From JACRPI01 sp041671005 (GTDB lineage: Archaea > Nanobdellota > Nanobdellia > Woesearchaeales > DSVV01): a stretch of 13,398 nucleotides of DNA. Positions 12,633 through 13,398 of this stretch are shown here, piece after piece (the first letter of the stretch is position 1; every line of letters begins with the position of its first letter). The stretch spans positions 1 through 13,398 of the forward strand of contig JBAZCJ010000029.1 in assembly GCA_041671005.1 (NCBI GenBank). Direction: 5' to 3'. The notes under the pieces were generated by a model. That model ran no database searches. It was not told the origin of the DNA and saw only the letters and a list, made by a program, of their open reading frames with translations. Both the position numbers and the translations under genes were made by a program.

Positions 12633-12640
12633 TTTATAAA
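12633..12640 (+). promoter_or_regulatory. Box A (TATA) of the methyltransferase-like gene
   Basis: TTTATAAA is centred about 27 nt upstream of ATG 12664 and follows an A-rich BRE-like stretch. It indicates a leaderless mRNA and supports the chosen start. Confidence 0.55.
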
Positions 12641-12663
12641 TTTAATAACATTTCCTATTTTTT

Positions 12664-13398
12664 ATGACTAATTTAAAAACCTTTCAACAACCTTCAACAT
12701 TTACTTATTTAGGAAGACATGCTGTTTCTTTAGCAGAACTTGTAAGAAGATTACCTGAGTGTCCTGTTAATGTTTTAGAGATTGGTTCAGGTTTTCTCGA
12801 ACCATTCTACATTGCTGATTTGATAAGAGCAAGATGGCCTAATGAAGGTGTTGGGATTGATGCAGTAGATGTTGACGTAAATGTTATAAATACTTTAACG
12901 AAATTATTAAATGGAGAAAAAATTTCTTTTGTAGACGCAGCTACTATTGCGTGTAATGTTGAATCTGATGGAAGACTTCGACCAAATAGTGATTTTTTAA
13001 AACCTGAAGGTTTAGCATTAGGTATTCGTGATTTAGAAGCAAGTGGACTACCAAAAAAAAAATATCTTAATTTAGATGAACAGTGTTTTGTGTATACAGG
13101 TCCTAATTATGGTATTATCACTCCTCGTCAAAATGAAATTCTTGTTTTATTAACCTCTTCTCGTCGACGTTATGATTTTATTTATGCAGGGACTGTTATC
13201 ATGAATATGAAAAAAACATATAATCATGAAGATATAGCAAGACTTTACGTGACAATTCAACAATCTCTTTCTACTCAAGGTGTTTTTGCAATGGGAACAA
13301 CTCCGGCTGATTTGTACGGATCTTCTAGTTCTGTAAAAGAAATATTAGATGCAGGTTTTGAAGAAATTACAGTAGTTGTTGAAAATCTCGTACATGCA
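12664..13398 (+). CDS. Class I SAM-methyltransferase-like (Rossmann) protein, 3' end outside window
   Basis: An uninterrupted frame of 245 codons runs from ATG 12664 to the window edge without a stop. The N-terminal part has a methyltransferase-type motif I, NVLEIGSGFLEPFYIADL (36-53), followed by VGIDAVDVDV (63-72), where an acidic residue after the second strand would bind the SAM ribose. Later strands are YDFIYAGTVIMN and a region with QQSLSTQGVFAMGT that fits the usual 'large last helix-strand' order. A segment of about 80 residues between (about 85-165) is longer than a minimal fold and may be an insertion for substrate binding. No substrate-specific motif is recognised. It diverges from the transglutaminase-like gene over 83 bp. 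Confidence 0.65.
   Translation, partial: MTNLKTFQQPSTFTYLGRHAVSLAELVRRLPECPVNVLEIGSGFLEPFYIADLIRARWPNEGVGIDAVDVDVNVINTLTKLLNGEKISFVDAATIACNVESDGRLRPNSDFLKPEGLALGIRDLEASGLPKKKYLNLDEQCFVYTGPNYGIITPRQNEILVLLTSSRRRYDFIYAGTVIMNMKKTYNHEDIARLYVTIQQSLSTQGVFAMGTTPADLYGSSSSVKEILDAGFEEITVVVENLVHA

Noticed and set aside
1..13398. Search for CRISPR arrays, insertion sequences, tRNA genes and attachment sites
   Set aside because: No regularly spaced repeats, terminal inverted repeats with a transposase, or cloverleaf with a T-loop motif were found by eye; a tRNA or covariance-model scan was not possible.

Overview
The window reads as a piece of an archaeal chromosome, most likely from a small-genome DPANN-type lineage (Woesearchaeota-like is my best guess; this is inference from gene style, not a marker phylogeny). 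The archaeal assignment itself is solid. There is a class I archaeal CCA-adding enzyme, an archaeal Sec61-beta, an archaeal NAC with a UBA tail, a TrmB-family regulator, a KGGVGKT MinD-type ATPase, a THUMP-domain RNA methyltransferase and an archaeal RNase P RNA. DNA is strongly A+T-rich. Most first genes of transcription units have a TATA-like box A centred about 25-28 nt upstream of the start codon, the geometry of leaderless archaeal mRNAs; some other genes have GAGG/GGTGA Shine-Dalgarno sites.

Layout. Position 3-263 is the acidic tail of an unidentified gene, converging on a minus-strand pair (260-2073): a dolichol/phytol-kinase-like membrane CTP enzyme overlapped by the CCA-adding enzyme. 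A TrmB-like regulator (2113-2844, minus) is divergent from a two-gene operon (2940-4504, plus). That operon holds a stand-alone, archaeal-type SerRS-like ligase core and a short radical SAM protein, translationally coupled by ATGA. A 48-residue membrane miniprotein with its own promoter follows (4537-4683). On the minus strand lie a DMT/EamA transporter and a 4-TM protein (4702-6125, ATGA-coupled), then a MinD-like ATPase with a 148-residue helical partner (6180-7430).

The middle (7431-8063) contains a divergent promoter region and three consecutive very short, lysine/glycine-rich ORFs (50, 42 and 52 residues), apparently one operon; the last two look like diverged duplicates. Next comes a housekeeping RNA and protein-biogenesis block on the plus strand: a THUMP methyltransferase with an abnormal catalytic loop (8106-9221), a 2-TM coiled-coil protein (9278-9604), RNase P RNA (9650-9966), Sec61-beta (10014-10187) and NAC (10197-10547). 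A PRC-barrel protein (minus) and a TraB-family protein (plus) then diverge from a shared promoter region containing an operator-like dyad. The window closes with a transglutaminase-like protein (minus) and a methyltransferase-like gene that runs off the right edge (plus).

Two regions deserve most attention. One is the regulator / SerRS-like ligase / radical SAM locus at 2113-4504, a possible amino-acid-ligation plus radical-chemistry module. The other is the cassette of tiny basic proteins at 7623-8063. Functions for both are inferred only.
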